A DNA stretch of 21,749 bases from an uncultured Bacilli bacterium (lineage in GTDB: Bacteria; Bacillota_I; Bacilli_A; RFN20; CAG-826): positions 1 through 21,749 of the forward strand of contig CAJOQN010000003.1 in assembly GCA_905236535.1 (NCBI GenBank), in the 5' to 3' direction. The position numbers and the translations under genes are program-made. Each line of letters begins with the position of its first letter. Position 1 is the first letter of the stretch. Positions 5,170-13,868 of the stretch are shown in pieces. The notes below the pieces were generated by a model. It ran no database searches, was not told the DNA's origin, and was given only the letters and a program-made list of their open reading frames with translations.

Positions 5170-8100
5170 CTAGGCTGGTTTTGTAAGTCCGACTGCTTGA
5201 TAATCGGCTTCATCCCAAACGTTATTGGAATGTGCGCAAGCATAGAGGATGTTCTTAGCCGCTCTTCTTAAGAGGATTAAAGTATCATGTTGAGTTTGGT
5301 TATAAGCATGTTGAGCATCGCAAGATGGGTTTTTGTTTAACCAGAGGTCATTACCCGCTCTAATACCAATGTTGACCGCCATATATGGAGAGGAGACATA
5401 GTCGGTAATGACTACACCATGGAATCCCCATTCAGTTCTTAAGAGGTCGGTTAATAAAGCTTTGGAAGCACCTGCCCACCAGGAACCAACACAGTTGAAG
5501 GAAGACATAATGCCGATACCGCCTAAGTCAACATAGATTTCGAAGCCACGAGCATAGATTTCTCTTAAAGCTTGTTCGCTACACCAGGTGAAGACACCTG
5601 CACGGTTTGCTTCTTGTTCATTGAGAAGGAAGTGTTTTGCATAGGTGTAAACACCATATTTCATACTACCTTGAGCAGTATGACCCGCCATTTGACCGGC
5701 GATGAGTGGATCTTCAGAATAATATTCGAAGTTACGACCACCACATGGGTTACGGTGAGTATTGATACCAGGAGCATACCATCCAGTTAAACCACGGGAT
5801 GCGCCTTCCCTACCAATGGATTCACCCATAAGGGTGGCAACGTTAACGTTCCAAGAGCAAGCCACGATAACTTCACTTGGGTGACCAGTTCCGGAGTGGT
5901 AAGCACTACTTGGACCATCATAGTCAGAGGCTTGAGCTTTACCGATTGAGCTGATAGAAGTAGTTCTAAAGGAGCCTTGGTCAACAATATTGAATAATTC
6001 TTGACGTGATAATTGATCTAATAAATCATCCCAACCTTCATCATCCCAATCAGCATCTTTGAAATCTCTAAGGGTTAAGCCATTATTGGCACCCATAGTT
6101 GGGGTGTCGCCTTCGATTTGATTATCACTAAAGTTGAAGTTTTGACCACCTTGTTGGTTAGAAGTTCCGCCTGGGAATTTGTCCGAAGTAGCGGTTCTAT
6201 TGATTTGGTTAGTGTTTTGCCATGTGCCAGCGAAATCGCTACGGGAAAGATATTTAATCTTTTCAGCATTATTGGCACCCCATTCCACATCTTGGAAGAG
6301 GTTTTGGTATTCTGCGCCAGTTTGATAAGATCTTGTGAATTCGATATCTTGAGCAATGTTGAAGGTTCTAGCATTTTGTCTATTGGTGGATGTTTGAGCA
6401 ATGTTCCAGACATCTTCTCTTAGAGAAACTTCATAATCACCATGTTCAAGGAGATAGAAGCCATCAGCAGTGGACCAGCTAGCCATTTCACGGAAGGTGA
6501 ATTCAATTTTATAATTTTTGGATTCGTTTGGTTGTAAAACGTTGGTCTTAGTAAATCCGATTAATGTGAACCAAGATTTTTCAATCCCATAATCTTCATA
6601 ATATGGAGCATGGAAATAAATTTCCACGACATCTTTACCAGCAACATTACCGGTATTTTTGACTTCAACACCAACTTCGACTTTTTGGTTGGTCTTATCG
6701 ACTTTGAATTCAACGATGGATTTATCAAATGTTGTGTAAGATAAACCATAACCGAATGACCATCTGACTTCATCATCATAGTCGAAATCATCATCGACCA
6801 TGCCTCTAGTGACATAGTATCTATATCCAACATAAATGTTTTCGATATATTCAACGAATCGACCAGTGGAAGCGCCAGTATGGGTTAAGGTTGTGGCATT
6901 ACCAAAGTTTTGGTAAGATGGTGCGCTTGTCATTGAGCGTGGCCAGGTGTCAACTAAGTGACCGCTTGGGTTGATTTTGCCGTTTAAGACTTGAGCAACC
7001 GCGGTAGTACCAGTAAGACCTGGGTGGCCAATGAAGACAGCCGCGTCAATCCCATCGTCATCAACAAATTCTGCTTCGCAGACTGTTGGGACGTTGAATA
7101 AGATAATCACTTTTTCGAAATTATCTTCGAGCATTTGAATGATTTGTTTTTCGGTATCGGTAAGCATCAAGGTTGCACCGAGAGTGCCACCACCACTGAC
7201 ATTCATATCACCGTCTTCTGAACCACGACGTGTGATAACGTATAAAGCAGTATCAGAATAATCGGTAGAATAATCTAATAAAGATTTATCACCAAGTTCG
7301 GAATAAGTTTTGGTGTAAGCTGCGATAGGAGCTTCAAAGTTAACAGGCTCTTTGGTTGGAACAACTTCAGAGTAATTATAGGTGTTGACACCACATTGAA
7401 TGTCGTAGTCTCTGTCTGCCACAGAATAGTTAGAATTTCTATTTGTAGCATAGTAGTTTTTGATCATGTTGAAGAGGTATTGGTTGATTTCGAAACCTTC
7501 TTCACCAAGAGCAACTTCGAGTTTTTTCGCGACACGTGGGAAGGCGCTATAACGTCCATCAGTTTGGAAGGAACCAGAACCACCATTACCATAGAGAAGT
7601 CCGAAAGCTGCGGAACCGAAAACATTAATTTTCTTTCCTTCTTCAGTAGAGACATCTAATGGAAGGGCATTGTTCTTATTCTTTAAAAGAACGATACCTT
7701 CTCCTTCAATAGTTACAACATTTTCATCAGCGAGAGCCGCAGCCTCCATTGCCTCTTCCGTGTCATATGTTTTGGTTTTGGAACCGCTGATAGTGGTCAT
7801 AAGAATATCCCATGTTGTGTATAGGATTGGGGTCGCTAACATTGTGATAACGAGGACAGAACTGACCACCGGAATAAACCAAGGTTTCATACGATGCCAA
7901 GTAATGACGCTCTTGAGAGGTCCTTTGGCCGCTTTAGCTTGTTCTTTCTTTGCTTTTCTGTCAGATTTGCGGTAGTTGGCGAATGCTTCTTTATCTTCTG
8001 CCGTGAACTTGAATCTTCCGAAGGCCCACGCCATAAGGAAGTACATCGTTCCAATGAGGAGGACAGCGATACCAATAATGATAAGGTCAATCCACCACGC

Positions 8101-8172
8101 GAAAGAAGAAAGAGAATAACCCGCAACAATTTCTTTATCCCAAATGGATTCGAAAATAGGTAAATTAAACAT
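5170..8172 (-). CDS. membrane-anchored GH3 beta-glycosidase with swapped domain order
   Basis: 1000 residues. Two membrane segments (about 26-50 and 98-124) flank a lysine-rich, probably cytosolic loop, leaving the enzyme outside the cell. Domain order is reversed from the usual GH3 layout. The C-type alpha/beta sandwich comes first (about 150-455: GEGIVLLKN, then RRGSEDGD with Glu319 the likely acid/base, then W-P). A fibronectin-III-like domain follows (about 495-590: VEVKNTGNVAGKDVVEIYF). The TIM-barrel-type domain is last (about 705-980: DYDGP, GRNFEYYSEDP at 812-821, KHF at 846-848, nucleophile Asp924 in VITDY). This swapped order is known from Ruminococcus/Butyrivibrio-type beta-glucosidases. 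All key residues are present. GGGAG lies 5 nt before the ATG. Sugar specificity (glucose, xylose or other) cannot be told from sequence. Confidence 0.93.
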   Translation of the reverse strand: MFNLPIFESIWDKEIVAGYSLSSFAWWIDLIIIGIAVLLIGTMYFLMAWAFGRFKFTAEDKEAFANYRKSDRKAKKEQAKAAKGPLKSVITWHRMKPWFIPVVSSVLVITMLATPILYTTWDILMTTISGSKTKTYDTEEAMEAAALADENVVTIEGEGIVLLKNKNNALPLDVSTEEGKKINVFGSAAFGLLYGNGGSGSFQTDGRYSAFPRVAKKLEVALGEEGFEINQYLFNMIKNYYATNRNSNYSVADRDYDIQCGVNTYNYSEVVPTKEPVNFEAPIAAYTKTYSELGDKSLLDYSTDYSDTALYVITRRGSEDGDMNVSGGGTLGATLMLTDTEKQIIQMLEDNFEKVIILFNVPTVCEAEFVDDDGIDAAVFIGHPGLTGTTAVAQVLNGKINPSGHLVDTWPRSMTSAPSYQNFGNATTLTHTGASTGRFVEYIENIYVGYRYYVTRGMVDDDFDYDDEVRWSFGYGLSYTTFDKSIVEFKVDKTNQKVEVGVEVKNTGNVAGKDVVEIYFHAPYYEDYGIEKSWFTLIGFTKTNVLQPNESKNYKIEFTFREMASWSTADGFYLLEHGDYEVSLREDVWNIAQTSTNRQNARTFNIAQDIEFTRSYQTGAEYQNLFQDVEWGANNAEKIKYLSRSDFAGTWQNTNQINRTATSDKFPGGTSNQQGGQNFNFSDNQIEGDTPTMGANNGLTLRDFKDADWDDEGWDDLLDQLSRQELFNIVDQGSFRTTSISSIGKAQASDYDGPSSAYHSGTGHPSEVIVACSWNVNVATLMGESIGREGASRGLTGWYAPGINTHRNPCGGRNFEYYSEDPLIAGQMAGHTAQGSMKYGVYTYAKHFLLNEQEANRAGVFTWCSEQALREIYARGFEIYVDLGGIGIMSSFNCVGSWWAGASKALLTDLLRTEWGFHGVVITDYVSSPYMAVNIGIRAGNDLWLNKNPSCDAQHAYNQTQHDTLILLRRAAKNILYACAHSNNVWDEADYQAVGLTKPA

Positions 8173-8404
8173 AAATTCTCCCTTTCTTAAACTTAATTAT
8201 GTCCGCCAAAAAAGATGTCATCATTTTCTAGGCGTAGATTAAGTACATTATTAATATATATCATTTCGAAAGAAAATGGAAAAAAATAAAGACCTAAACT
8301 TAAAAGTTTTATCACATAACTTTAAAAAGAAATAATTAAAATATGAAAAAATGAGTTTGATGATAATTATAAATTACACGGGAATAGCAATAATTATTCT
8401 TTAA
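8173..8404. other. AT-rich spacer upstream of the GH3 gene
   Basis: No gene, RNA gene or strong hairpin is seen. It must hold the promoter of the GH3 gene, but no box pair stands out. Two TAAACTTAA-type motifs occur on the plus strand, near 8188 and 8297. The first shares 13 bases (TAAACTTAATTAT) with the spacer upstream of the ThuA-like lipoprotein gene. Confidence 0.5.
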
Positions 8405-8438
8405 AAAATAAAAAGAGGCCAGGGTTTAATTCCTGGCC
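8405..8438 (-). terminator. terminator of the flotillin operon
   Basis: A perfect 7-bp GC-rich stem, GGCCAGG (8417-8423) with CCTGGCC (8432-8438), with an 8-nt loop. On the minus strand it is followed by TCTTTTTATTTTTT. It begins about 12 bp past the stop codon. Confidence 0.92.
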
Positions 8439-8449
8439 CAAAGATTTAA

Positions 8450-9931
8450 CTAATCTTTTTGTTGATCTTTGGCGTTTGCCACCACTTTGGTGCCGAAGTA
8501 TCCTAAAAGTAAGGATTTAAGATCGATACCTAAAGTTTTGTTTAAGCCTTCGAAGATTTGATCGCCGTGTTGTTGAATCTCACTGACGAGTTTGGCTTCG
8601 TTGCCATCTCCATACATGGTAATACCATCGATTTGGGCAAGAGCGGCAGCGATTGGCTCAGCATAGGCTCTTACTGTCTCTGGTAAAACATTGGATTCAA
8701 GGATGAGCTTTAAGGTGGCAGCGTCATTATAGGATTTCATGGCGTCGGCTTTAGCTTTGATGGCGTCGGCTTCCGCTTGACCTTTGGCTTCAATACCTTT
8801 AGCTTCTGCTAAAGCAGCTTCTTTATTGGCATCCGCTTCAATTCTCACGGCCGTGGCAGCTTGTTCACGAGCATTCTTTTCCGCTTCAGCGGCCACTTTT
8901 TTAATTTCGGCTTTTCTTTGAGCTTCCACTAAATCGGCTTCAGCAGCTTTTTGACGGGTGAAGAGATTGGCTTCAGCAGCTTTTTCAGCCGCATATTTTT
9001 CAGCATCCGCTTTCTTATTGATGGTCGCGGCAAGTTTTTTCTCAGCGAGTTCCACTTCTTTATTTCCGAGTTCAACTTCTCTTTCTCTTTTAGAGATTTC
9101 CGCGTTTGTGGTTGCGACATTGATCTCTTCTTGTCTTTTTTGAGCTTGGATTTGATAGGCGGCATCTGCATCAGCCTTCGCGGTGTCGGTCTTAATCTTG
9201 AGTTCTGCTTCTTTTAAAGCATATTCCGTATTCTTTTGAACGATGACAGTCTTGGAATTGACTTCTGCTTCATTCGCATCTTGAGCGGCTTTTGCTCTAG
9301 CGATAGAGACATCTCTTTCAGCGTTTGCCTTAGCAATCGCTGCTTCTTTAGAGATTTGAGAAATGTTATCAATACCTAAGTTTTCAATAACATGATTGCC
9401 ATCGGAGAAGTTTTGAATGTTGAAGTTGACAAGTTCAATGCCGAGTTTTTCCATGTCTGGCACGACATTTTCCATAACCTTGGAGGCCACACCTTTACGG
9501 TCTTGGACTAATTGGCGGATTCCAACCGTGCCAACGATTTCTCTCATATTGCCTTCAAGAACTTGTTTGACTTGTTCAATTAAGTCCTCTTGATTCATTC
9601 CAAGAGTGGCTTCAAACGCTCTTTCAAGAAGGGCTGGATCGCTAGAGATCTTTAAGTTGGCGACCCCATCAACATTGATGTTAATGAATTCGTTGGTGGG
9701 AATTGATTCACGAGTCTTGATATCGACTTGGAATACCTTAAGGGATAATTTGTCTTTTCTTTGTAAGAAGGGAAGTTTCCAACCAGCTTGCCCTCTTAAG
9801 ATTTTTCTTTTGCCTAAACCAGAGATCATAATGGCTTCATCTGGTCCCGCTTTGGTGTATGAGCAGAGCACTAAGACAATTAAAAGCACTACTACTACAA
9901 TAACCCCGAATAAGATCCAAAATAATAACAT
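8450..9931 (-). CDS. floT: flotillin-like SPFH membrane-scaffold protein FloT
   Basis: 493 residues. One N-terminal membrane anchor (about 2-25) is followed by an SPFH/PHB domain (about 28-200; AGPDEAIMISGLGKRKI, then GWKLPFLQRKDKLSLKVF). A very long Ala/Glu/Lys-rich coiled coil (about 205-410) has the repeated E-A motifs of flotillins, and a conserved C-terminal segment follows (about 410-470). Length and order match Bacillus FloT (YuaG). Flotillins oligomerise on the inner membrane face, organise functional membrane microdomains and influence fluidity, cell-wall synthesis and signalling. A GGGAGGA site lies 7 nt before the ATG. The gene lies 65 bp after an unrecognised 121-residue gene, with which it appears to share a promoter and terminator. 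The NfeD-type partner (YuaF) found in Bacillus is absent here. Confidence 0.93.
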   Translation of the reverse strand: MLLFWILFGVIVVVVLLIVLVLCSYTKAGPDEAIMISGLGKRKILRGQAGWKLPFLQRKDKLSLKVFQVDIKTRESIPTNEFININVDGVANLKISSDPALLERAFEATLGMNQEDLIEQVKQVLEGNMREIVGTVGIRQLVQDRKGVASKVMENVVPDMEKLGIELVNFNIQNFSDGNHVIENLGIDNISQISKEAAIAKANAERDVSIARAKAAQDANEAEVNSKTVIVQKNTEYALKEAELKIKTDTAKADADAAYQIQAQKRQEEINVATTNAEISKREREVELGNKEVELAEKKLAATINKKADAEKYAAEKAAEANLFTRQKAAEADLVEAQRKAEIKKVAAEAEKNAREQAATAVRIEADANKEAALAEAKGIEAKGQAEADAIKAKADAMKSYNDAATLKLILESNVLPETVRAYAEPIAAALAQIDGITMYGDGNEAKLVSEIQQHGDQIFEGLNKTLGIDLKSLLLGYFGTKVVANAKDQQKD

Positions 9932-9996
9932 AGTAATATCCTCCCTTCGTTATTACTTTTTGAGCCAAAAAATTGAATTATGGGATAAAGAGATAA

Positions 9997-10362
9997 TTAT
10001 TTAACATTATGAATGGTGAGAACGTTCTCCACTTCATCCCAGGTGGTATCAAACTTTATTGGCTTATCTGAAAGCGTTAGGTTAAGCGCTTCGGAAATAT
10101 TTCTCATCAACATTGTTGACGAAATTCTGGAGTAAGTTTTTCTAAGTGAAATTTGCAAAATTGTGTATTCGTCTAAATCGCCACTTTGAACTTTTTCCTT
10201 CGTTAATGGACGAATGACAATGTTCCCTTTCTCATCTAAACCAACCTGAACACGATAGGCGTATTCGAACGGAACAGAAGCAATGGTGTTCAAGGTAATG
10301 TTCGTGTTGTATAAGGACGCTGTCCCAAGTTTCTCTTTAGAGCTAAACCACGTTATTGGCAT
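9997..10362 (-). CDS. unrecognised 121-residue protein co-transcribed with floT
   Basis: A soluble protein with no signal peptide or membrane segment, starting MPITWFSSKEKLGTASLYNT. I do not recognise it. The first half looks beta-rich (NITLNTIASVPFEYAYRVQV, then G-L-D-E-K-G-N-I-V-I-R-P-L), loosely like a small strand-rich domain such as the swapped-hairpin AbrB fold; this is only an impression. The second half has a helical stretch (TMLMRNISEALNL) and ends DTTWDEVENVLTIHNVK. It is clearly a real gene: AGGAGG lies 8 nt before the ATG and a good promoter lies upstream. It precedes floT with no terminator between them, the place where Bacillus species have the NfeD-like yuaF. Its place in the operon suggests a role linked to the flotillin, but nothing in the sequence shows what. 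Confidence 0.8.
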   Translation of the reverse strand: MPITWFSSKEKLGTASLYNTNITLNTIASVPFEYAYRVQVGLDEKGNIVIRPLTKEKVQSGDLDEYTILQISLRKTYSRISSTMLMRNISEALNLTLSDKPIKFDTTWDEVENVLTIHNVK

Positions 10363-10386
10363 GTTACTTTCCTCCTAGACAAACAC

Positions 10387-10415
10387 ATAATACTATTAAA
10401 TATAAATTAATTCAA
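10387..10415 (-). promoter_or_regulatory. sigma-A-type promoter of the orf121-floT operon
   Basis: On the minus strand, TTGAAT (10410-10415) is followed after exactly 17 bp by TATTAT (10387-10392). A start about 7 bp downstream would give a leader of about 18 nt that carries the AGGAGG site of the first gene. Confidence 0.6.
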
Positions 10416-10454
10416 GAAAATTCAAACAAATTATTATTAAAATTAAATCTACAT

Positions 10455-10479
10455 GAAAAAAAGACTCTTGTGAAGTCCT
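10455..10479 (-). terminator. terminator of the ThuA-like/hydrolase operon
   Basis: On the minus strand, AGGACT (10474-10479) pairs with AGTCTT (10461-10466, one G-U) across a 7-nt loop, followed by seven T. It lies about 27 bp past the hydrolase stop. Confidence 0.65.
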
Positions 10480-10505
10480 ATTCTTATATAATAAGGTTCT
10501 TTGAA

Positions 10506-11432
10506 TTATTTAATATAATCAATAATTTTCTTCATTATTTTTTCGTCTTGTAAAGTCAATTTATGGAGTGAAACATCTTTAAAATAATTAATCTTATCCT
10601 CATTTGTGTTGATGATTTTCTTCTTTAATAAAACATTATATTTATCAAAGACTTCATTCATATAATCCAAGGCTGTTTTTTGATAGTTTGGATTGTGCCC
10701 TTTATTGTTCTCAATAATAAATTCAAAATTTGAATTATCAAGCTCTTTCACTTCTTTGGTCGCGTTTTCATAAGGGACTACTGGATCATCAATAGAATGA
10801 ATGAAAAGAATGTTCTTTGAGGTCTCTTTTAAAAACGATAACAAATTAATATCAAAATAAGATGGCTCCGCTTTCATTTCGTAATTCAAAATGTGAGAAG
10901 TAATAAAATGGGATTTGGTGAAATGAAAGACCAAAGATTTAATCGAGATAAAGGGGGCAATAACCACTCCTTTTATAATTTCATCTCTCAAAGAGAGGAT
11001 ATTTAAAGCAGTATAGGCTCCTAAAGAATGGCCGATAACCACGATTTCAGTGTCCATCTTTAAATAATCTAATAAATCGTTTACATCTTTCGTCGGTTCA
11101 TTTAAAGATCTAAGATTATCACCTTTAGATTCTCCGCATCCTTGATAATCTAAAGTCAAAACTTTAAAACCCTCTTTTGCGAGGTATTCAATCTCTCGTA
11201 AATAAGCGGTGTGCCCGGGTCCTATTCCGTGTAAGAATAAAACAATCTTATCCGTCTGATAATTATCGTAATAATAATAAAAATAACGAATCTCGACATT
11301 ATTTGAATTAATAAAAGAGGAGGCTTCTTGATGCAATCCCTCAAAATCTAAATAACAAAAATAGGGCACTCCGACGTCCTTATTATATCGGCACACAAAT
11401 TTTTTAAGATATTCGTTAGCAATAATTCCCAT
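10506..11432 (-). CDS. cytoplasmic alpha/beta hydrolase (serine hydrolase)
   Basis: 308 residues, no signal peptide. The alpha/beta hydrolase core runs from about 62 to 265: oxyanion segment LFLHGIGPGHT, the strand VLTLDYQGCGES, nucleophile Ser136 in G-H-S-L-G, acid Asp215/216 in IHSIDDPVVP, and base His246 in NNKGHNPNY. This resembles BAAT/Hydrolase_4-type esterases or lysophospholipases. An N-terminal extension (about 1-60, with a run of tyrosines) and a charged C-terminal extension of about 40 residues lie outside the core. The start codon overlaps the stop of the upstream ThuA-like lipoprotein gene (TAATG), so translation is coupled. A strong ribosome site is not needed or seen. The substrate is unknown; coupling to a sugar-type lipoprotein suggests carbohydrate-ester work, as an inference. 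Confidence 0.85.
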   Translation of the reverse strand: MGIIANEYLKKFVCRYNKDVGVPYFCYLDFEGLHQEASSFINSNNVEIRYFYYYYDNYQTDKIVLFLHGIGPGHTAYLREIEYLAKEGFKVLTLDYQGCGESKGDNLRSLNEPTKDVNDLLDYLKMDTEIVVIGHSLGAYTALNILSLRDEIIKGVVIAPFISIKSLVFHFTKSHFITSHILNYEMKAEPSYFDINLLSFLKETSKNILFIHSIDDPVVPYENATKEVKELDNSNFEFIIENNKGHNPNYQKTALDYMNEVFDKYNVLLKKKIINTNEDKINYFKDVSLHKLTLQDEKIMKKIIDYIK

Positions 11433-12355
11433 TATTCAAAGAATCCAAACATCGTATCAAGCAATAAAGCGTTTTGAATTTCACTACCAAAGGTCCACGA
11501 CAAAGTTGTATCTGTCTCATAATTCATCAAATTATGACCCATATTCATATACATCATATTGTAATTAAGATTAGTCCAGACTACTGGATAATAACCGCTA
11601 TACCAAATCTCTTCTTGTTTTGGTCCCGTTCCCAAAGGAAAACTTGAAGGATCAATCGAGCAAAGAATTTGAATATCAGGGTTTTCTCTTAAATCGTGTT
11701 CCCAGCGATACCATTCACATGGAGTGGATTCAAAAAGGTCGGGAATATTTCTGGTACCTGGATAATCGTGAGTCTCCACTTTTAAGAACGCGGAAGTTGG
11801 AGCCCAGGTATTGCTCACATATTGACCTGACCCTAAAAAGTCTTCGTGATACCAGTCCCAATCTTGATTATAAGAACTAGGAGTTAAGGCAAAAGCACTA
11901 AAATGGAATCCAACCCAACATCCACCATTATCCATATATTCTTCAAAAGCTTCTCTTTGAGAAGGAGCTTCTGGCCTCGTGTCATAAAATAAAACAATAT
12001 CAACATCGCTTAAATAATCAGCGTTCATATTGTCCCAATTATTGGTAGATTCAAAGATAAAATTATGGGTTTGAGCGGTCTCGCTAAACCAAGTATTAGC
12101 TTCTTTACAAAAGCTGACATGGGCTTGATCATTGATTCCAGTATAAAAAGCGACAGCTTTAAAACAAGGACCACAAACATCACATGGGTAACCAATATGC
12201 TCTTCAATCTCGACTTCATGGCATCCACGGATTATGCAATGCCTCCAGTGTTGGTTGGCGTCGCTTTCCCATTTACTCCAAACGTGAGTGTGTCCTTTTT
12301 GACATGCGCTTAAAGCGATAACACTGATTAAAAATAAAGCACTTTTGATTTTCAT
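11432..12355 (-). CDS. ThuA-like domain lipoprotein
   Basis: 307 residues. The signal peptide ends in the lipobox L-S-A-C with acylated Cys18. A short Cys/His/Trp-rich segment follows (about 21-65; HTHVWSKWESDANQHW, then C-x4-C and C-D-V-C-G-P-C), of the kind often repeated in Firmicutes surface lipoproteins and possibly metal-binding. From about residue 66 onward it is ThuA-like (class I glutamine-amidotransferase fold): VDIVLFYDTRPEAPS, REAFEEYMDNGGCWVGFHF, then a Trp/Tyr/His-rich active-site face. ThuA-like proteins are tied to trehalose or glycoside metabolism, but catalytic activity is often unproven. The gene is translationally coupled to a downstream alpha/beta hydrolase. The ribosome site (TGGAAA) is weak. 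Extracytoplasmic, membrane-tethered location is well supported; function is inferred. Confidence 0.82.
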   Translation of the reverse strand: MKIKSALFLISVIALSACQKGHTHVWSKWESDANQHWRHCIIRGCHEVEIEEHIGYPCDVCGPCFKAVAFYTGINDQAHVSFCKEANTWFSETAQTHNFIFESTNNWDNMNADYLSDVDIVLFYDTRPEAPSQREAFEEYMDNGGCWVGFHFSAFALTPSSYNQDWDWYHEDFLGSGQYVSNTWAPTSAFLKVETHDYPGTRNIPDLFESTPCEWYRWEHDLRENPDIQILCSIDPSSFPLGTGPKQEEIWYSGYYPVVWTNLNYNMMYMNMGHNLMNYETDTTLSWTFGSEIQNALLLDTMFGFFE

Positions 12356-12534
12356 AAATTAATTTCCAGTCTTTGGTGTGAGTTTTGACATCATAACCAT
12401 TTAACTAGGTTCTCACTAAATAATTAAGTTTAGACTTGACCTAGGAAAATATTTAAAGATTTAACTTTAGACTTATTCTATCATAATCTTATTAATATAT
12501 TAATACTGTTTTGTGAAACGACACTTTTATTTGA

Positions 12535-12562
12535 AATAAAAAATGGCTCGGCTGAGCCATTT
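12535..12562 (-). terminator. terminator of the ydjI-ydjG-like operon
   Basis: A perfect 9-bp stem, AAATGGCTC (12541-12549) with GAGCCATTT (12554-12562), with a 4-nt loop. On the minus strand it is followed by TTT and more T, directly after the stop codon region. Confidence 0.92.
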
Positions 12563-12564
12563 GT

Positions 12565-13851
12565 TTATTTAGAAGATGATCTTTTCGTTTTGGTGACTTT
12601 GCTATATAAGAAGATTTCTTTACGTTGAGTGATATTTAAAGAATTCTCTCTTATATAATTCTTTGCCCCATATTGGAATTTAACGACTTTGTTTTGTTTT
12701 CTCATGATTATATGAGAGGGGATAGCCGCGGCTAGACCGGCGAAGACACCAATAACAAGTCCAGATACCCAACCTTGAGAAATACCAAAGGCAATACCAA
12801 AGGCAACGCCACCAGCAAAAAGGAAGAAAAGCAAGAAGAACAAAATAGATTTAGGAATAGAGATTGGTAGATCACCTGCAACCTTTCCGCTTTGTCCATT
12901 AACCGCAAATTGATAATTCTTTTCTTTCCATTTGGTGTTTAAAACCCACACGGGATATAAAGCATAACTAGATTGGGTATTTGAGAATTGAATATTTGAA
13001 TCTTGGATAGAGACATTGCTATATCCATGAACATCATTTCTAAAAGCTTCGATGGTCCCATCACGGAATCTTTGAGTCGCACGATTAAAGGTCACATCTT
13101 TATCAACATCATATCGATCCGCGGCAATACCCGCGAGATAGGCAACATTGAATTCTTCCGCTTGATCGAAATCAAAAGGTTCAATGGATTCCATTAATTT
13201 GTCATCCATCTTTTTAGAACCATCGACTGGAACATGATCAAAAGCGATTTGACCACCACGGATGATGGAATAATATTTGGTCTCTTTATAATCGTATTGA
13301 GAGTCGGACCAACGTTCGACAATTTCACCTTTAAATCTGACCTTGCCATCGACATCCGCATCAAAAATCCAAAATGGAACATATAAGGATTTGATCTCCT
13401 CAATGGTGTTCTCTTTTGAAAAACTTCCTGGCAATAATGGCTTTTTCTTGAAGAATTTCTTTAAATTCTCCATCACTTTTTCTTTATCGTTCTTAAATGG
13501 AATGACATAGTTTGGTCTTAAATCACCAGAGAGTTGTTTGGAGACAAGGAGGTTATTTCCGCAGTATGGACATGTTGTTGAAGTTGTCGTTTCTTCAACG
13601 ATAATTTCACCACCACAGGAATCACAGGAATAAATCTTCATTCCTTTCATTTCTTCGTTGGTGTATTCTTCCACTCTTGATTGATCCCAAGAAGTATCTT
13701 CTTGTTTATCGGAAGCTAAATCATCAGTGTATTCTTGCAAATCTTTTGTCGTGAAATGAGAGTCGCAATAAGGACAAATAACTTCTTGACTCTTATTGTC
13801 AAACTCTAAAGTTCCACCACAGCAGGGGCACTTAAGTTGTAAATTAGGCAT
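12565..13851 (-). CDS. YdjG-like zinc-ribbon membrane protein
   Basis: 428 residues. Two N-terminal zinc ribbons: Cys8/Cys11 with Cys26/Cys29 (CPCCGG...CPYC), and Cys76/Cys79 with Cys94/Cys97 (CDSCGG...CPYCG). A conserved middle domain follows (YVIPFKNDKEKVMENLKKFF, SLYVPFWIFDADVDG, YALYPVWVLNTKWKEKNYQF). Two membrane helices lie near the C-terminus (about 335-380), with a basic cytosolic tail. The layout matches the TFIIB-type zinc-ribbon protein family that includes Bacillus YdjG. With YdjH and YdjI, YdjG belongs to a membrane-stress module that involves the PspA homologue YdjF. GAGG before the ATG serves as ribosome site. It follows the YdjI-like gene by 17 bp, as a pair. No PspA or YdjH gene is in the window. 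Confidence 0.85.
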   Translation of the reverse strand: MPNLQLKCPCCGGTLEFDNKSQEVICPYCDSHFTTKDLQEYTDDLASDKQEDTSWDQSRVEEYTNEEMKGMKIYSCDSCGGEIIVEETTTSTTCPYCGNNLLVSKQLSGDLRPNYVIPFKNDKEKVMENLKKFFKKKPLLPGSFSKENTIEEIKSLYVPFWIFDADVDGKVRFKGEIVERWSDSQYDYKETKYYSIIRGGQIAFDHVPVDGSKKMDDKLMESIEPFDFDQAEEFNVAYLAGIAADRYDVDKDVTFNRATQRFRDGTIEAFRNDVHGYSNVSIQDSNIQFSNTQSSYALYPVWVLNTKWKEKNYQFAVNGQSGKVAGDLPISIPKSILFFLLFFLFAGGVAFGIAFGISQGWVSGLVIGVFAGLAAAIPSHIIMRKQNKVVKFQYGAKNYIRENSLNITQRKEIFLYSKVTKTKRSSSK

Positions 13852-13868
13852 TGTAATTTACCTCAATA

